NCBI GenBank assembly: GCA_014885115.2
Contig: WKLE02002696.1
Coordinates: forward strand, 1 to 10,032
DNA from: Asterionellopsis glacialis
Taxonomy: Eukaryota > Bacillariophyta > Plagiogrammaphyceae > Rhaphoneidales > Asterionellopsidaceae
Direction of reading: 5' to 3'
Length of the DNA stretch: 10,032 nucleotides
The first letter of the stretch is position 1, and each line of letters opens with the position of its first letter. Positions 6,144 to 10,032 of this stretch are shown one piece after another. The notes beneath the pieces were generated by a model that ran no database searches, was not told the DNA's origin, and was given only the letters and a program-made list of their open reading frames with translations. Both the position numbers and the translations under genes were made by a program.

Positions 6144-8177
6144 ATGCAACCTCCCAACGACGACGACAATGACGCTGCCCGGAGCAGTAAGCAATCAACA
6201 TCATCCTTTTTGTCATCCATTCTGCCAACAACTTTAGGCAACCATCAAGAATCCGACGAGTTCATCGAAGTTCAGAGCAAAAAGAAAAAAACTATCTTAA
6301 AAAACGCAAACCTTGGTCACAAATGCACTACATGCTACAAATACCTCCTCCAGGTTCATCTTATGATTTCACCTTCTAACACCAGTAATGTAAGCGCAGC
6401 AACTCTTCAAAAGCAATTCGTAGATCAGATTTACTCAGTTGACAACTCTATGCTAATCTTCAAATGGCAAGACAACAAAAAATCTAATCCACTCACGAAA
6501 GCTAACCAACTCCCAACGAGCAAAAGTAGCATTGAGCAATGGATTTCCGGCACAAACGCCTTTTAGGGACCCAACAACAACAACATACTCAAGTTCTTTA
6601 TACTCATCAAAACTTCTAGATCATTCACGTCTTTTAAAGAATCTATGAAACCATGGCTCAATCACCATAAACACCGCATGTGGATAACAAAATTATCAAC
6701 CACCAACAATAGAACTCTTGCGTGGCTCAAATTTGCCCATCCCGAATGGACCCGGTATGATGAACTCAAGAAAAACTTGTCTAATCTTATCGTAGAAAAT
6801 TCATCTTGCAACTCGTGTGAAATCAATCTGCGCCCTCGGAAATCCTGTGTCGGTCGGGGTCCAAACGCGGTCCTTATCTATGCCATCACAATCTCATGTT
6901 GCGTCCGTAATGTCGAAGTCTACATGAAAGCCATGATCAAAGGTTTCTCTAAACCAAACGTAATTGCTCCACTCCGCCATATTGAAGTAATTCCTTTCCA
7001 AGGGATCACAAAACTCATTTCTAACGAAACAGTCATTGCGCATACCAATGAACACAACCAAGTCATCCCTAGATTACACAAACGATCCATCTACAGCTAC
7101 TCCAATATTTTTACAAAAATACCAACAGACGAGCACCCCAATCGACCCGTACAATCATTGTTATCCATCCATGAACAATTACTAACACAGAAATCTAAAG
7201 AAACAGAAGGTCCACTATTCCACTCCATTGAAAGTCGAGGAAGCAGCGGTTTTCTTAATATCTTCTTCGATTCTTATCTGGACAAAGCCATAGAATTCAT
7301 TGATAATCTCAAGCCCCACCTAGAAGCAGTGTTCCCGATTGATACCGTACAACAGATTATGGCACAAATCAATACTAACTCCTACCAGTTCCTCAATAAT
7401 CAAGATGCCCAATCCGAAGTTTCAGATCTTAGCACCGCAGAAACCTACTATACCAGGATTAAACCAGGTAGTGCCATTTTCATTCCCCCAATCTCAAGTA
7501 CATCTTCAGATAATGGCCCTACCAATGCCAACATCAGTACAACTCAACCCAAGCAGACTTACATCAATATTATCTATGGAGACGAGATTTCCTTGCTGGG
7601 ATCGTGATCTGCACAACACTCAAAACCATCTTATGCAAACGCAGTGACAAATAACTCAGCTACATCACCATACTCCAATAAGAAAGTAACTTTTTCTTCA
7701 TCATCTATAACTGACGATACTACCATCGCATCTATGAAAAGCGAAATTCAATCCATGATCAAGGCGTCCCAACGTGACATAGACACACACCTCAAAACAC
7801 TTATCCAACAACACCAAACAGCTCAAGAAGAAATCGACTCCCAGAAAAAACAATACAAAGCAGATAAACTACAACATAACCAAGAACTCGAGGAGTACAA
7901 AACCTAATTTATGAGTCAACTTCTTCAAGAAGTATCCCAATGCGTCCATACCTCTGTCAAAGCACAATTTGATGTCCTTCAAGACTCAGAGTCGATGGTA
8001 GAATCCCCCGTTAGATCCCCTGTTCAAAAACTTCCAAAAAATACGGATTGTGATTTCTCCTCAGCGGATTCTGTAACAGAATCCACGCTAGACTCCCCAG
8101 AAACAAACTCAGACATCTATACCACTCCTGTCAAACCAAGGAAAACCCAATCCAAAACAGGAACGACAACATCATGA
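6144..8177 (+). pseudogene. ORF1 (gag-like) of an APE-type retrotransposon, three premature stops
   Basis: One frame runs 678 codons from ATG 6144 to TGA 8175-8177. It is broken only by TAG 6564-6566, TGA 7605-7607 and TAA 7905-7907, with no frameshift. Contents: an acidic/Ser N-terminus with DEFIEVQSKKKKT (residues about 33-48); a conserved-looking LLQVHLMISPSN...LIFKWQD block (about 68-112); across the first stop, ILKFFILIKTSRSF and KPWLNHHKHRMWITKLSTTN (about 148-188), then LAWLKFAHPEW; a FFDSYLDKAIEFIDNLKPHL segment near 377-396; after the second stop SKPSYANAV and a long Gln/Glu/Lys coiled coil (about 520-615) crossing the third stop; then a Ser/Pro/Thr-rich tail. The order recalls ORF1 proteins preceding APE-RT ORFs in diatoms, from memory. 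Such proteins bind element RNA. No zinc knuckle is visible. Each stop is one C-to-T step from Gln or Arg. It overlaps ORF2 by ATGA. Confidence 0.75.
8174..8177 (+). promoter_or_regulatory. ATGA overlap joining ORF1 stop to ORF2 start
   Basis: The ORF1 terminator TGA (8175-8177) shares three bases with an ATG (8174-8176) that opens the ORF2 frame (MSIPQYFEQS). Stop-start overlaps support coupled termination and reinitiation in some non-LTR retrotransposons (the UAAUG of silkworm SART1). I infer that the ancestor used the same device. The other in-frame candidate ATG is 8393. Confidence 0.5.
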
Positions 8178-10032
8178 GTATCCCACAATACTTCGAGCAA
8201 TCCACACATCTCCCCATCCCACAAGACAAACACTACCCCCTCATACCATCCCAAGTTCACAAACGCTCACACAATTCTTCGCACAACACATTAAATAATC
8301 ATACAAAGCATTACAAAAATTTGAATATATTTGATTGGTTACTCCCAGAACCACACACTTCCTACAAACACTATTAAGCAATAGGAGATATCATGCCAGA
8401 TATAAAAACACTTGAAACAACAAGAATCTACATCCAGAACGTTAACGGCATTCAATTCGATTCTAACGGAGAAGATCTCAATACCATAGCAACGGAGATG
8501 GCCCGAACAAACTCAGACATGGTTGCATTAATCGAAACAAATATAGATAATACGAAATATCATATACATCAAAAGATATACGATACCATCCAGAAATACA
8601 ACAAACACACTAAATGCAAAATCTCTGGCACCAGTATCCCGTCTATTACATCCTACAAACCCGGCAGCCTGATTAGCTGGTCAACAGGCAATATTACAGG
8701 ACGGATTAAATCTTGTACATCCGACCCTTTAGGCCAATGGATCCATTGGACGCTTAATGGCAAAGAAAAGACCATCAATATTGTATTCATCTATCAAGTC
8801 TGCAACAATTCCATGTCAACAGATAAGTTCAACACTATGACAGCATTCGCCCAGCAAACGTTCATTTTAAAGCAACAACAACATGACATTACGCATCCCC
8901 GTCATCACTTTTGCTGAGATTTACATAAACTGCTTCAAAACATTAATTCACAGAAAAACCAAGAAATCTTAATAGCAGGCAACTTTAACAAAGAATTTGG
9001 GGCCAATCAACGAGGCATTACTAAACTCGCCCAAGACTTCCAATTGCAAGACATCATGTATCACCATCTCCAAACCTCGAGATTCAATACTTACTCAAGA
9101 GGCAGGAAACGCATCAATTACATCCTTGGAACAGAGGGATTTTCAAGATCTATTAAGTGCGCAGGATACGAACCGTTCCACCAAAGGATACAATCAGATC
9201 ACAGAGGCTTATATATTGACTTTGCGACGAAAGCACTGTTCAATAACCTTACTTCTCCTCTTGCGCCGATCGCATCCAGAGGATTGCATAGTGAAAATAG
9301 GAAATCCAACAGGCTATATTTGGAAAAAATGTTTGCACATCTCACAGCAAACAATGTGTATAATATGTTGACCAACCTAGAGTCCCCATCTGAAAATATA
9401 GACTCTCTCATAGTGCAAGCTTCTTTATGCACTGAGAAACATGCAAGCATTCCCTACCGCCCACCACAATCTAAACTTATATACAAAGCATGAGTCCATT
9501 ACAACAAACTACGCAAGCTACTACTATTCCTATTCAAGAACCATCCGTCCGACCACACCCAGATAGAAAAACAGCAACACCAAATATCCTCAGATACATC
9601 ACCAATAGATAAAAACGAATGCTGCAAGATGTTAAAGCATCAACAAGCGCTCATTAAGAAATTAGCAAAAATGGAAGCTGAACGCTATGCCCAACTGGAC
9701 AACGACAAACAAAAGTCGACCATGCTACAAAACCTCAGGAAGCGGCAAGAATTAAAGCAATTATTTTTAAAACTAAAAGGTTTTTGAAAGAAGGACAACA
9801 ACAGCGGCATTAACTCTATCAGAGTACCTACCAAACCCCACATCAACCCAAAAGAGTGCACTACCTGGACGGAAGTTACTGAACCATCAGCAATTAACAA
9901 ATACATACTCTTGCGCAATCAAAATCACTTCAGTCAAGCCAACTCTATTCCATTCAATATTTTCCCTTTAAAAGAACAGATACCATTCTTGGGAATTGGA
10001 GAGGCATCTGACTTAATTCTAGAAGGAAATTA
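8174..10032 (+). pseudogene. ORF2 N-terminal part: APE-like endonuclease and linker to RT (runs off window)
   Basis: The frame is continuous to the window edge except for TAA 8375-8377 and TGA at 8915-8917, 9491-9493 and 9785-9787. After a short Pro/His-rich leader, an exonuclease-endonuclease-phosphatase (APE) domain runs from about 8420 to 9220: RIYIQNVNGI, MVALIETN (Glu at 8534), YKPGSLISW, SDPLGQWIHWTLNGK, INIVFIYQVC, LIAGNFNKEFG, TYSRGRKRINYILG and IQSDHRGLYIDF (His at 9200). Related enzymes nick DNA to prime reverse transcription. The GDFN Asp is Asn here (8981), and RIDYIL reads RINYIL (9116). Next come LHSENRKSNRLYLEKMF, a Lys/Gln-rich helical linker (about 9600-9780), TTWTEVTEPSAINKYILLRN and HFSQANSIPFN, the usual approach to the RT fingers. 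RT motifs are not reached. Start choice 8174 rests on the ATGA overlap; 8393 is the alternative. Confidence 0.82.

Larger units (their letters stand above)
6144..10032 (+). mobile_element. Partial APE-type (non-LTR-like) retrotransposon
   Basis: ORF1 followed directly by an APE-endonuclease ORF2 is the standard two-ORF plan of non-LTR (LINE-type) retrotransposons. RT and RNase H would follow beyond the edge. The RNase H tail on the opposite strand at 3889-4988 shows what the far end of such an element may look like. Base composition is A- and C-rich on the coding strand throughout, unlike the AT-rich left half. No LTR or terminal repeat is seen at its start. The 5' boundary lies somewhere in 5385-6143 and is undefined. 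The clade within LINEs cannot be set without the RT. Confidence 0.75.

Noticed and set aside
7339..7647. Plus-strand frame overlapping ORF1
   Set aside because: Out-of-frame shadow of ORF1, which reads straight through the region in its own frame.
9685..9918. Minus-strand open frame near the right edge
   Set aside because: Antisense to the ORF2 linker, where the plus-strand frame has family-like sequence.
6144..10032. Stops TAG and TAA in the right-hand frames read as Gln (variant genetic code)
   Set aside because: TGA occurs in frame as often as TAA and TAG together, catalytic residues are also lost, and other relics carry frameshifts. Decay explains all of this without a new code.
1..10032. 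tRNA, rRNA, CRISPR array or bacterial promoter/RBS features
   Set aside because: None seen by eye on either strand; the intron, LTRs and gag/ORF2 proteins indicate eukaryotic nuclear DNA.

Overview
The window is eukaryotic nuclear DNA and is mostly a graveyard of retroelements. I see no intact long gene, no rRNA, tRNA or CRISPR array and no bacterial-style operon. Several proteins (the gag relic, the endonuclease/RT-type ORF2, its RNase H tail and a spliced unknown protein) resemble, from memory, families repeated in diatom genomes. A diatom or related stramenopile is therefore my best guess. This is a recollection of family resemblance, not a search result.

Layout. (1) Bases 1-1893: a compact minus-strand LTR element. 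It has diverged LTRs (1-321 and 1658-1893), a primer-site candidate, a broken gag only, and a purine-rich tract. There is no room for protease, RT or integrase. (2) 1894-2201: AT-rich, nothing recognised. (3) 2202-3363, minus: a broken gene of unknown function with one convincing GT-AG intron. (4) 3364-3760: a solo LTR of a second family, bounded by a perfect 5-bp target duplication (AATAT) and inserted in or beside that gene. (5) 3889-4988, minus: the RNase H and C-terminal tail of a retroelement polyprotein, with many frameshifts. It is cut exactly where a second copy of that LTR (4989-5384) begins. (6) 5385-6143: non-coding, with a cluster of mutually exclusive hairpins. (7) 6144-10032, plus: the 5' two-thirds or so of an APE-endonuclease retrotransposon (non-LTR-like). 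ORF1 (6144-8177) and ORF2 (8174 to the window edge) overlap by ATGA. The RT domain itself must lie beyond base 10032.

The right-hand element shows the most informative decay. About 3.9 kb of two reading frames carries seven premature stops but no frameshift that I can find. Every stop is one C-to-T change from a Gln or Arg codon. Conserved acidic residues of the endonuclease are replaced at positions consistent with CpG decay. The older left-hand relics (gag, RNase H tail, unknown gene) also carry frameshifts. The window therefore seems to record at least two ages or modes of decay.
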